Source: JBLIRR01 sp049472395 (lineage in GTDB: Bacteria > SZUA-182 > DTGQ01 > JBLIRR01). Taken from it: a stretch of 64,000 bases of DNA. Both the position numbers and the translations under genes were made by a program. Shown in pieces: positions 44,424 to 52,634 of the stretch (position 1 is its first letter; the number at the start of each line of letters is the position of its first letter). The notes below the pieces were generated by a model, which worked only from the letters and a program-made list of their open reading frames with translations, ran no database searches and had not been told where the DNA came from. Location: contig JBLIRR010000024.1 of assembly GCA_049472395.1 (NCBI GenBank), positions 1-64,000 on the forward strand, given 5' to 3'.

Positions 44424-44948
44424 ATGACAAAAGAAAAAACACGTGCCGTAAAAGGTCACGAACACAGAGCAGATTTGGCAGGTGAGCACCCTTTTGGTGA
44501 TACAGGGCAAATTATCCTGTTATTACTATTTTTAACAGTCTGGATAATTGATTCTTTTTTTCTTAAATATTCAACATTCATCTCATCATATGTCTCATTA
44601 TATATCAGACTTCCCCTTTCAAGTATGCTTTTGATTATTGCATTGTATATTACCAAAAAAAGTCATGATATCGTATTTGGCGAAGTACGGGAAGAGGCAC
44701 GTGTTATTAGAAAAGGGGTCTTCGGTATGCTCCGTCACCCGTTATATTGTGGGGCTTTATTAGGATATTGCGGTCTGTTTGTAATGACTCTTTCGCTCGT
44801 CACTCTTCCTATCCTCATTATTATTATTTTTTTCTATAATTATATTGCCCGATATGAAGAAGGGATACTCAGAGAAAAATTAGGTAAGGAATATATTACA
44901 TACATGAGAGAAGTGCCCCGATGGGTCCCTCGACTGAGGCGGCGTTAA
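44424..44948 (+). CDS. Isoprenylcysteine carboxyl methyltransferase (ICMT)-like membrane protein
   Basis: Read from the ATG at 44424 (GAAGGAAC upstream; a GTG at 44400 lies in the repeat and is less likely), 174 residues. Helices at about 23-42, 52-72 and a pair at 105-138 surround the family signature GVFGMLRHPLYCGALLGYCG and the later YNYIARYEEGILREKLGKEY, RWVPRL. This is the ICMT/phospholipid methyltransferase fold, with His-Pro and Glu-Glu in the SAM-binding part. Bacterial members have no settled substrate. It stands alone on this strand between two copies of the dispersed repeat. Confidence 0.85.
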   Translation: MTKEKTRAVKGHEHRADLAGEHPFGDTGQIILLLLFLTVWIIDSFFLKYSTFISSYVSLYIRLPLSSMLLIIALYITKKSHDIVFGEVREEARVIRKGVFGMLRHPLYCGALLGYCGLFVMTLSLVTLPILIIIIFFYNYIARYEEGILREKLGKEYITYMREVPRWVPRLRRR

Positions 44949-45010
44949 AACGCAGAGAAAAAACTACATATGTAATGAGCAATTCTTGGATGCCAGAATG
45001 AGTATTGATC

Positions 45011-45865
45011 TTATTTAATTGTGCATTCACGGAATACGAGAATATTTGCTTTACCATCTCTACTTTCGTTTGAAATAAACAAATCTCCCTGTGGGCTAAA
45101 ACAAATGCCTTCAGGCTGTTTAAAAATTTTCTTGTGAAGTCTCCTTCTCCCGATTATATCTCCTTTCTGGTTTAATAGAATGAGTATTCTTTTGGCTGAG
45201 GAAATAATATATATATTCTTTGTGCGGGGATGAACCGCGATGCCGGATGGATAAATAGTAACATCTCCCATGTCAATGGTATACGCAGGTTCTTTAGAGA
45301 TCGTCTCAGTATCGAGATCAAATGCATAAATTGCTCTCTTTCCTTTCAGAGAGGGGCTTTTATCTTTCAGATAGGGCGAACTTTTGCAGGCAATGAGCAA
45401 TGAGTTCGATTCGCTATTATACGACAATCCCTCTGCATCATTTTTATGTGACAGCACTGTATTGTATTTTTTAACACGTGGATTTTCCTCCCTAAAATTC
45501 TCTATCTTAAGGAGAGTGCCGTTACTTTGTAGCATATATGCAGTATTCTTTACAATCTCAATGTCTTCATAATCATTCTTCTTTCCCACCTCATAGCGCT
45601 CCGTTACCTTGCCTTTCTCCATATCAAATACATATATTATCCCTTTCTCGTCCTGTATACACGCCAATTTATTCTGCTCAAGGTATGATATCCCTGAAAT
45701 CTCATCCAAAACGTTAGGGAGTTTAAATTTATCCGTTGGATGTGTTAATTCATAAGGAATTTTGTTGTTGTGTGAAAAAAATGCATTGATTCTATAACTG
45801 GCAAGAAGAAACAGTACGATGATAAATACCTCGATATACCAAAACTTTCTCTTAAGAAATATCAT
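45011..45865 (-). CDS. SdiA-regulated (YjiK-type) beta-propeller-like exported protein
   Basis: A 284-residue protein. An N-terminal membrane anchor (about 8-28) is followed by a propeller-like region: LDEISGISYLEQNKLACIQDEKG (about 53-75), NDYEDIEIV, NDAEGLSYNSESNSLLIACK, YPSGIAVHPRTKNIYIISS and QPEGICFSPQGDLFISNES. The repeated 'E(D/G)I..' with Asp/Glu matches the SdiA-regulated/esterase-like phytase family. It is likely periplasmic and anchored. The function of the family is poorly defined. It is convergent with the methyltransferase gene. Confidence 0.85.
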   Translation of the reverse strand: MIFLKRKFWYIEVFIIVLFLLASYRINAFFSHNNKIPYELTHPTDKFKLPNVLDEISGISYLEQNKLACIQDEKGIIYVFDMEKGKVTERYEVGKKNDYEDIEIVKNTAYMLQSNGTLLKIENFREENPRVKKYNTVLSHKNDAEGLSYNSESNSLLIACKSSPYLKDKSPSLKGKRAIYAFDLDTETISKEPAYTIDMGDVTIYPSGIAVHPRTKNIYIISSAKRILILLNQKGDIIGRRRLHKKIFKQPEGICFSPQGDLFISNESRDGKANILVFRECTIK

Positions 45866-46120
45866 TTATTATCTATCCTTAAGGCCAATAACGATCCTGC
45901 CAATGATTGTAGTCAGGATTTTTTCTACAAATAACACCTTTCCAGCATGTCTTTGTTTGTCACCGCTCATAGTGTGTGCTTCTCATGATCATGGTCATTT
46001 GTCCCAATTTCTTTTATATCAAATATTATGCCAGTTTATTCACATATATTTTACATCATCTTTATATTCCTGTCACATTAATTAAATCTAGCAATTCTCA
46101 TTATGACGAACCCCCATAAA

Positions 46121-46160
46121 TATAAGGGATCCCTTCTATTTATTGAGCAATGTAGCGAGG
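46121..46160 (+). repeat. Dispersed 40-bp repeat, copy B
   Basis: About 33 of 40 bases agree with copy A (44371-44410), and agreement with copy C (63141-63180, reversed) is similar. It contains a 12-bp palindrome AAGGGATCCCTT in its first half. Confidence 0.75.
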
Positions 46161-46338
46161 ACTTTTATAGAGCATTACTGAATAAGCAGGATAAAAACAG
46201 GATGATTTTTCGACCTGATGGGCGAATACAAAACTCTAAAGGGCGAATTCTCACAACCTGTGTGTTAAATTATAATAATTATAAAATTATATATATAACT
46301 AAAGTATCTACGATCAAAATATTTTTTTATAAATATTC

Positions 46339-46368
46339 TTGTATTTTTCCTAATGTTTAAAGTATAAT
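46339..46368 (+). promoter_or_regulatory. Predicted sigma-70 promoter of the HD-GYP gene
   Basis: TTGTAT (46339-46344), 18 bases, TATAAT (46363-46368), 36 bases before the start codon. Confidence 0.5.
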
Positions 46369-46404
46369 TTCTTATGAATAGATTTTGAGAAGGGAAGATG
46401 AATC

Positions 46405-47460
46405 ATGCAAGAGAACGATATATCTGACTTGCGAAAAATACCCTTATTCTCCGGGATTTCTGATGATGAATTAGACCATATTGCTCGAATTGCCAAAGAA
46501 AAATTCTGCCAGAAAGGCGATATTATTGTTCAGGAGAACACCGCTGCTGATGCGTTTTATATCATAAAACATGGGAAGATTGAGATTACAAAAGAATTCA
46601 AGGATGGTGAGGAGATTGTCATTGCAGTAGAGGAAGATGGTAATTTTTTTGGCGAAATAGCCCTCCTCGATCATGGGCCACGTTCTGCTACCGCTCGCGT
46701 GCTTGAACCGACAACTCTTCTTGAAATCGCTCATACTGACTATAAGGATTTATTATATAAAGCTCCCATCCTCACATGCAGGATAATGGAAGAGCTGAGT
46801 ACACGCCTGCGGAGAAATGGAAATCTTTTAATAGCGCACCTTCAACGCAAAAATCAAGAATTATCTCAGGCATACTGCGATACCCTTAACGCTATAGTGA
46901 ATACCCTTGAGGCACGTGATCCATATATACGAGATCATACGACACGCGTCACCAGTATGTCAAAAGCTATTGCACATCAAATGGCATTAGGGGAAGAAGA
47001 TATATTCCTTTTAGAAATAGGCGCACTATTGCATGATGTGGGTAAAATCGGTATACCTGACGCTATTTTGCACAAACCGGGTCCGCTTGATGACTTAGAA
47101 TATAACCAGATTAAGGAACACTCTCAAAAAGGCAAATTCATCCTCAAGGATATAACCTACCTTGAGCAGGCTGTCCCTTATGTACTTTATCATCATGAAC
47201 GGTTTGATGGAAAGGGATATCCGGCACACATTTGTGGTAAAGAAATTCCTTTAGCCGGCAGAATTATTGCCGTGGCAGATTCTTTTGACGCTATGACAAG
47301 CGACCGCCCTTATCGTAAAGCCATGAGTTTTAAAAAGGCAATAACTGAACTTGAAAATTGCGCAGGCAAGCAGTTTGATCCGGAAGTGGTCAGGGAGTTC
47401 GTCAAAATCTGGGAAAGCGGTACACTCACAACCATACTCACAGGCAGAAAACAAGAATAA
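46405..47460 (+). CDS. Cyclic-nucleotide-binding domain plus HD-GYP phosphodiesterase
   Basis: A 351-residue cytoplasmic signalling protein. Residues about 10-130 are a CRP-like cyclic nucleotide-binding domain (GDIIVQENTAADAFYIIKHG, FGEIALLDHGPRSATARV, the phosphate-binding cassette). A linker helix leads to an HD-GYP domain (about 165-345). This has D-H-T-T-R-V, HDVGKIGIPD, HHERFDGKGYP and DSFDAMTSDRPYR, including the GYP loop residues that mark active cyclic-di-GMP hydrolases. It probably lowers cyclic-di-GMP in answer to a cyclic mononucleotide. Such signals often govern pili and surface proteins, both present in this window, but no direct link is visible. Confidence 0.93.
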   Translation: MQENDISDLRKIPLFSGISDDELDHIARIAKEKFCQKGDIIVQENTAADAFYIIKHGKIEITKEFKDGEEIVIAVEEDGNFFGEIALLDHGPRSATARVLEPTTLLEIAHTDYKDLLYKAPILTCRIMEELSTRLRRNGNLLIAHLQRKNQELSQAYCDTLNAIVNTLEARDPYIRDHTTRVTSMSKAIAHQMALGEEDIFLLEIGALLHDVGKIGIPDAILHKPGPLDDLEYNQIKEHSQKGKFILKDITYLEQAVPYVLYHHERFDGKGYPAHICGKEIPLAGRIIAVADSFDAMTSDRPYRKAMSFKKAITELENCAGKQFDPEVVREFVKIWESGTLTTILTGRKQE

Positions 47461-47551
47461 AATAAATTACTGTAAGATTTAACATATAAACTATGTAAAT
47501 TATTATACGATATTTAGTAGTATACATTTAATTAAGAAAGGAGCAATAATC

Positions 47552-48802
47552 ATGAAGACAACACTACATCAAAGAACATTATTGTATTATGGAGTTGCAA
47601 TGATTATGGTATGTCTTCTCGCCTCCCCCGGGAAGGCTCAATTTAACACTTTAAATCCTTTAAATCAAGAATTTACTTTACAAAAATCAGCATGGGATTT
47701 TTTCAGTTACACTCCCCTTACATCCTTAAGTAGTGTAACTTCCGGCAGAAGCAATATATTTAATACTTTTAATCTATATAACAGCTTCCCTTTTTCCTCT
47801 TCCCCCTTTACCAGCACAATATGGGCCCCATCTTCGGGTTTTTTCGCCACTTCGAACCTATGGAACTGGTCAAGACCTTATGGCACCTCTTCCATTTTCG
47901 GTGCACCTTCGTATAATTCCTGGAATTATGGATGGGGTACAGGATTTTTGGGAGGCTCCTTATTCCAACCACCAGTCAATACCGGCATAGCAAATCCCGC
48001 AGCTGTGTATTGTATAAATAATGGAGGGGAACACAAAATCAAGACAGATGAGCAAGGAAACCAATACGGCATATGCGTCTTTAACGATGGAAGCGAATGT
48101 GATGAATGGGAATATTATAGGGGGGAATGTTCCCCTGGTGATAATCCCCCTGGAACAGAATTGCCTCCTTGGCTTATCCAACTCATTGAAACTCTAAAAA
48201 AAGAACCTGTCGCAAATCCGCCGGCCAAAATCATCCAATACACCTATAATGACGAGACTGTATACTTTGTACCCCAAAAATGCTGTGATATTCCCAGCAT
48301 CCTTTATGATAGCCAGGGTACGGTTATATGCAGCCCCGATGGCGGATTCACCGGACGGGGTGATGGAAGATGTCCTGATTTTTTCTCAAAAAGAAAAAAT
48401 CAGCTCATAATTTGGGAAGATGAAAGAAATTACCCCCCATCGGCTGATCAGTCGCCGCCCTCGCAAGGGTCCCTCGATCCTCAACCTGGCGATGAACATT
48501 TCCTAAAGGGTTCTGTGTATCTTGAACAAACCGATGTCCTCCTCTTAGAGAGCTTCCCGGTCCAGGTGAAACTTCTCATTAAAGGGGCTCTTCCGACCCC
48601 CTGCAATCAATTGAGGGCCACTGTTTCAAAACCGGATAATCTTAATCGGATTAACGTATCGCTTTACTCTGTGGTCGATCCTGAAATCTTTTGTATTCAA
48701 GTACTCCAATCGTTTGAAGAGAGGTTATCTTTGGGAAGTTACAGGCAGGGTACCTTTTCCGTATGGATCAATGATGAGCACGTTGAGGACTTCAGCCTAT
48801 AG
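47552..48802 (+). CDS. Exported protein with aromatic low-complexity region, DUF333 and CCD/GDGxCPDF domains
   Basis: A 416-residue exported protein with a signal peptide (about 1-30) and AAAGGAG before ATG. Residues 31-150 are low complexity, rich in Ser, Asn, Phe, Trp, Tyr and Thr (SFPFSSSPFTSTIW, YNSWNYGWGTGF). Residues about 150-195 are DUF333 (ANPAAVYCINNGGEHKIKTD, YGICVFNDGSECDEWEYYRG), a small Cys domain found in putative hemolysins. Residues about 215-295 resemble a DUF6970-like domain (NPPAKIIQYTYNDETVYFVP, CCDIPSILYD, PDGGFTGRGDGRCPDF). The last 100 residues are a further beta domain. Function unknown. The low-complexity part resembles the tails at 7283-7620, 24251-24760 and 62429-62941. 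Confidence 0.75.
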   Translation: MKTTLHQRTLLYYGVAMIMVCLLASPGKAQFNTLNPLNQEFTLQKSAWDFFSYTPLTSLSSVTSGRSNIFNTFNLYNSFPFSSSPFTSTIWAPSSGFFATSNLWNWSRPYGTSSIFGAPSYNSWNYGWGTGFLGGSLFQPPVNTGIANPAAVYCINNGGEHKIKTDEQGNQYGICVFNDGSECDEWEYYRGECSPGDNPPGTELPPWLIQLIETLKKEPVANPPAKIIQYTYNDETVYFVPQKCCDIPSILYDSQGTVICSPDGGFTGRGDGRCPDFFSKRKNQLIIWEDERNYPPSADQSPPSQGSLDPQPGDEHFLKGSVYLEQTDVLLLESFPVQVKLLIKGALPTPCNQLRATVSKPDNLNRINVSLYSVVDPEIFCIQVLQSFEERLSLGSYRQGTFSVWINDEHVEDFSL

Positions 48803-48817
48803 CGAGGTACCCCTTTC

Positions 48818-49993
48818 TTAATAACTTTGTTTAATACGTTCTAAGGCTTGTTGCCAGGGAAGGGCCATAACATTACCGATTTGGAGAGGACGGGGTGCCT
48901 GGCACGCAAGAATAAGCTCTGCATTGTTGGTACATTCATAAAAAGACATTAAGCCTTTGCAATGAACCGATCTTGGAGAATCAATTGATTTTATTTCTAT
49001 TGCAATTATTCTCCCCGAAGGCGTTGTAATTATACAATCCACCTCTGCGCCCCTTTCAGTGCGATAGAATGATATATCAAAATCAAGACGATAATATTCA
49101 TTTATTTTTACCACCTCATTTATGAAGAAATGCTCAAAGCTCTGTCCGTATTCACTGCTTTTTTCCTCTACCGGTAGATTGAGTTTATTCGTGAGAGCGC
49201 TCACTACCCCTGTGTCAAAAAAATAAAACTTAGGGTGTTTTGCCATCTTCTTCCGAATAGACTTCCCGTAGGGCAATAAAAAGTAGCCCACAAGTGTATC
49301 TTCAAGTATCTGATAGAAGCTTTTCACAGTTAAATGTTTTACTCCTGTTTCCCGTGCGATATTAGAAAAATTAACCATATTACCGTTTTCAGAAGCTGCA
49401 ATTGAAAGGAAGCGCAGAAACCCGCCGATGTTTCTTAATTGTGCTTCAAGCTTGATTTCTTCATCAATATATGTTGTTATATATGATCTTAATATTTCCT
49501 TCCGATCAAAATCATTTTGTGCACAATATATGCTCGGAAGTGTCCCAAACCTCAGGGCTCTACGTAAATCAAAATTACTCCCAACTTCGAAATAAGATAA
49601 AGGAAAGAGTTTATACGTCCATGCTCTTCCTCCGAGCATATTTGCGTGGACACGTTTCAGTTTCCTTGCGCTGGATCCACTGAGAATAAAAGAACATGAC
49701 ACCGGCAATTCGATGAGTGCGTGCACTTCATCAAGCAGTTCAGGAATTTTCTGCACCTCATCGATTACCACATGGGAAATCTCTTTTTGAGACAGAGCCG
49801 TGGTAATCTCCTGGCGAAGAATCTCAGGCCGGGCAACTAGTCTTCTATATGTTTCGGAATGAAGCAAATCATACACTATGCATGAATCATCAAGAAATCT
49901 GTTTTTTATCAATGTGCTCTTTCCTGTTTGCCTGGGGCCGAACAGGAAAAAATGACGATTTTCGGGCAGTCTGACGAGTCTATCAATATACAT
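48818..49993 (-). CDS. AAA ATPase with C-terminal DUF4143 nuclease-like domain
   Basis: A 391-residue protein. Walker A FGPRQTGKST (about 18-27), Walker B HVVIDEVQKIPELL (about 73-86) and sensor ILSGSSARKLKR belong to the AAA_14 group. The C-terminal part (about 200-370) is DUF4143, with DTGVV..AL, GQSFEHFFINEV, FYRTERGAEVDCII and AIEIKS; the spacing E...D-x-E/I-x-K recalls the PD-(D/E)xK fold. These proteins are common, mobile and of unknown role, and are sometimes toxin-like or defence-linked. It has no operon partner. An AT-rich set of inverted repeats lies just upstream (50003-50076). Confidence 0.88.
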   Translation of the reverse strand: MYIDRLVRLPENRHFFLFGPRQTGKSTLIKNRFLDDSCIVYDLLHSETYRRLVARPEILRQEITTALSQKEISHVVIDEVQKIPELLDEVHALIELPVSCSFILSGSSARKLKRVHANMLGGRAWTYKLFPLSYFEVGSNFDLRRALRFGTLPSIYCAQNDFDRKEILRSYITTYIDEEIKLEAQLRNIGGFLRFLSIAASENGNMVNFSNIARETGVKHLTVKSFYQILEDTLVGYFLLPYGKSIRKKMAKHPKFYFFDTGVVSALTNKLNLPVEEKSSEYGQSFEHFFINEVVKINEYYRLDFDISFYRTERGAEVDCIITTPSGRIIAIEIKSIDSPRSVHCKGLMSFYECTNNAELILACQAPRPLQIGNVMALPWQQALERIKQSY

Positions 49994-50002
49994 ACATCAA
50001 TT

Positions 50003-50076
50003 ATATGTCGAAAATTTATCAATGTCAAATAGAAATTCGTCGAAAATTTAATTATAGTTACATAATTTCGACATAT
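50003..50076. repeat. Inverted and direct repeats upstream of the AAA ATPase
   Basis: 50003-50018 pairs, with one missing base, with 50062-50076, and the core TCGAAAATTT recurs directly at 50040-50049. Placement immediately before the ATPase start suggests an operator or a cruciform. A tandem 18-bp duplication at 50221-50256 is nearby. Confidence 0.65.
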
Positions 50077-50272
50077 TTGATGAGCTTCTATAAAATGGAT
50101 AAGTCTGTCTTTCGCGAAAATTCATTTTGCGAAAAATACAACTATTCGGGAAGAACAATATACATCAGTCGCGTCAACATCATATTGATAAAGAGCGCCT
50201 GCCTTTGCAATCTTAAATGGATATCTTTAGTCTTCTAGATATCTTTAGTCTTCTTTTTGATTTTCGTAAGAG

Positions 50273-50719
50273 TTATGACATAGGAGAGATATTTACTGGT
50301 AAAGTTTGCAAACCTTCTGATTTTGCAGCACTAGAGAGCCTTTGATCAAAGCAGGCGAAAAGAAATTTTTTTTTGATAGTTTTATATACAATAAGTGCTG
50401 AGGCTAAATGAATTGAATCAAAACCACGGAGGGGATAAAGAGCGACGACTGTATCAATAATTTCATTTAAATCATTATTTACTTGTACGAGAATAAAACT
50501 CTTCCAGTCGTTCTGAAATGAAGCAATTATTGTATCGAAGAGTTTATCATTGATAATAGCTTCTCTTTTTTTTCTGTAAAAGCATGCCATTGTTTCTGCA
50601 TAGGCAACAGAAGAGGTGACAATTGCCTCCGCTTCTTTCCAACTGTAAATCACCTCTTTTGAACCGGTCTCTTTAAAATATTTTTTTACGAGTGCACTCG
50701 TGTCTACATAGAGAATCAT
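50273..50719 (-). CDS. PIN-domain toxin (VapC type)
   Basis: A 148-residue ribonuclease toxin. The N-terminal YVDTSALVKKY holds the first catalytic Asp, ETMACFYRK supplies the conserved Glu, GFDSIHLASALIVYK the third acidic residue and ACFDQRLSSAAKSEGL the last. All the residues of a PIN active site are present, so it should be able to cut RNA. Its ATG overlaps the antitoxin stop by four bases (ATGA), giving coupled translation. It is intact, unlike the PIN remnants at 23995 and 40886. Confidence 0.92.
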   Translation of the reverse strand: MILYVDTSALVKKYFKETGSKEVIYSWKEAEAIVTSSVAYAETMACFYRKKREAIINDKLFDTIIASFQNDWKSFILVQVNNDLNEIIDTVVALYPLRGFDSIHLASALIVYKTIKKKFLFACFDQRLSSAAKSEGLQTLPVNISPMS

Positions 50720-50994
50720 CGACGATCCTCAATAATCATTTCAGAAATTGGTTTACCTGAAACTTCAATAGGCTCAGGTATATCTTTATTAAGTTCTTGA
50801 GTTGGAAAAGCTATAAGACCCTTCATGATTAAAGAGTGGAGAGCTTGTTGCACAGATGTTTTTTTAGGATCTTCCTGAATCACACGTGCAATAATCTTAC
50901 CTCTTTCAGTGATGAGGATATCTTCGCCCCTCTTGACAAGAGAAAGATAGTAGCTTAATTTATTCTTAAGATTTTTAATTCCTACGGATGTCAT
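50716..50994 (-). CDS. Phd/YefM-type antitoxin
   Basis: A 92-residue antitoxin. The N-terminal DNA-binding fold VGIKNLKNKLSYYLSLVKRG, EDILITERGKIIARVI is the Phd/YefM signature; the C-terminal 45 residues should wrap the PIN toxin. It precedes the toxin and probably represses the operon at the perfect palindrome 51014-51055. Phd-type antitoxins with PIN toxins are a common combination. Confidence 0.9.
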   Translation of the reverse strand: MTSVGIKNLKNKLSYYLSLVKRGEDILITERGKIIARVIQEDPKKTSVQQALHSLIMKGLIAFPTQELNKDIPEPIEVSGKPISEMIIEDRR

Positions 50995-51013
50995 AATTTT
51001 TCCCTTTAATGAT

Positions 51014-51055
51014 GCTATTATTAAATAGAAGTAGTCACTTTTATTTAATAATAGC
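51014..51055 (-). promoter_or_regulatory. Palindromic operator of the toxin-antitoxin operon
   Basis: Perfect 14-bp inverted repeat: 51014-51027 with 51042-51055, separated by 14 bases, starting 20 bases before the antitoxin ATG. Typical of autoregulated toxin-antitoxin promoters. Confidence 0.65.
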
Positions 51056-51515
51056 TACTTTATGATATCTTGTCAAGAGGATCAGTCAAGATGTCATGTT
51101 ATATAAGAGAAAATCTCCTACTCCTCTGATCCCTTTAACCAACAATGGAAACAGAGTACGCCCGACCATAAAATTAGCCTATGCACCATAATCGAGATAT
51201 TGTTGGAAGTGCATCAAATTCCTTTTAAATATTTGTATTGATAATCGTTTTCTAAAATTCAGAACCAGGATGAAGTGATGAAACAGTGCGAAAAAAATAA
51301 TTTTGTTTCTGCTTGATTGCCAATAAGGCTTATTGCACTATCTAGGTGATTGTGATACTCTGATTTTAAAATAATCAAAATACTAATTTTATCTTTATAT
51401 TTCTCTATGTCCTGTGGTATTCCTTCTGCGGTAATATCATGGGCAGCCAATATTCGCCCTGTCTTGTGTTCCATAAATTCGATGATTTTCCTCCCTTCAC
51501 TCTTGCTATTATTTA
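51056..51515. other. Intergenic region without a supported gene
   Basis: A 71-codon frame at 51259-51474 on the minus strand is preceded by GGGAGG but at poor spacing, and has no recognisable similarity. I see no other structure. Confidence 0.4.
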
Positions 51516-52634
51516 CTAATCAAGTCGCTTATGAAATCTCATGGTGCTGAGTCCATACACAAGGATTCCCAGCAGAAGAAGGGCCATCATCTGAGGCCAG
51601 AGTACGTGTATGCCTATCCCTTTGAGAAAAATTCCCCTGATGATTTCGATAAAATAGCGAAGCGGATTTAAATAGGTTATATAGTATACCGCACGAGGCA
51701 TATTACGTATGGGGAAGGTAAAACCGCTCAGCAAAAACGCAGGCATAATAAAGAAAAATGTGGACATGAGCGCCTGTTGCTGCGTGTAGGATATAGTGGA
51801 TATGAAAAGGCCGGTACCCAGGGTAGTCAGGAGAAATAGCACCGAGGCTCCCAAGAGAAGCAGAGCGCTCCCCCTGAAAGGAATATGAAAAATAAACATT
51901 GCAGCTCCCGTCACCAGGAGTACATCAACCAATCCCACCAGGGCAAAGGGCAAGGTCTTTCCAAGAATCAACTCAATTGGCCGTATGGGGCTGACCATTA
52001 ATTGTTCCATTGTCCCCAGCTCCTTTTCACGAACAATAGACATGGCAGTGAGCATAACGGTTACGATAGCGATAATATTTACAATAACGCCGGTGACAAA
52101 GTAATCCCTGCTTCGAAGATCCGGATTGAACCATACACGGGTCTCCGCCGTATGGGTGGGGAGGTTCAATCTATGCTTATCTTGCATGATGTCATGTGCA
52201 AAGCCTGATATCACCCGATGCGCGTAACTTGAGATAATAGCGGCTGTATTGGAATCCGTGCCGTCTAAGAGGACCTGTACATCACATACTTTTCCCCTCA
52301 GTATGCGTCGAGCAAAACCGGGAAGTATGCGAACAACCCCCTGCGCCTCCCCTCTTTCCAGTACTTCCTTTACCTCTTCCTCACGCTCAAGCACCCCCGT
52401 GACCCGGAAATAGGGAGAGCCTTCGAAGGAGGCACGCAACTCACGGCTCTGAGGGGTGCAGTCCCTATCCATCCAAGCGATACGGGCATTCATCACATCA
52501 AGATTAATAGCAAAACCGAAGACAATCGTTTGGACAAGGGGAGGCATGAAAAGGGCCATGCGCATCCGTGGGTCCCTGAGCACCTGATTAAACTCCTTCT
52601 TCACAATCTCGATAATTCGTCGCCATTTGATCAT
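51516..52634 (-). CDS. ABC-2 type transporter permease (YbhR-like)
   Basis: Read from the ATG at 52632-52634, which overlaps the upstream stop (TAATG), 372 residues; a longer frame would run 48 bases into the previous gene. One N-terminal helix with RRIIEIVKKEFNQVLRDPRMRM, a long extracytoplasmic loop (about 45-165) and five C-terminal helices (GVIVNIIAIVTVMLTAMSIV, EKELGTMEQLMVSPIRPIE, FPIRNMPRAVYYITYLNPLRY) form the ABC-2 permease fold. It pairs with 52634-53767 as a heterodimeric inner-membrane channel of the exporter at 51516-56658. Confidence 0.9.
   Translation of the reverse strand: MIKWRRIIEIVKKEFNQVLRDPRMRMALFMPPLVQTIVFGFAINLDVMNARIAWMDRDCTPQSRELRASFEGSPYFRVTGVLEREEEVKEVLERGEAQGVVRILPGFARRILRGKVCDVQVLLDGTDSNTAAIISSYAHRVISGFAHDIMQDKHRLNLPTHTAETRVWFNPDLRSRDYFVTGVIVNIIAIVTVMLTAMSIVREKELGTMEQLMVSPIRPIELILGKTLPFALVGLVDVLLVTGAAMFIFHIPFRGSALLLLGASVLFLLTTLGTGLFISTISYTQQQALMSTFFFIMPAFLLSGFTFPIRNMPRAVYYITYLNPLRYFIEIIRGIFLKGIGIHVLWPQMMALLLLGILVYGLSTMRFHKRLD

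Larger units (their letters stand above)
45866..46404. other. Intergenic region containing dispersed-repeat copy B
   Basis: Holds the repeat at 46121-46160 and, about 50 bases later, two GGGCGAAT motifs (46215-46245). A sigma-70-like promoter lies at 46339-46368. I reject the 85-codon frame at 46103-46360 because it is mostly the repeat. Confidence 0.6.

Noticed and set aside
46103..46360. 85-codon open frame on the plus strand
   Set aside because: Most of it is the dispersed repeat and AT-rich spacer; no ribosome binding site or protein similarity.
51259..51474. 71-codon minus-strand frame
   Set aside because: Purine-rich stretch upstream is badly spaced, no recognisable similarity, AT-rich context.
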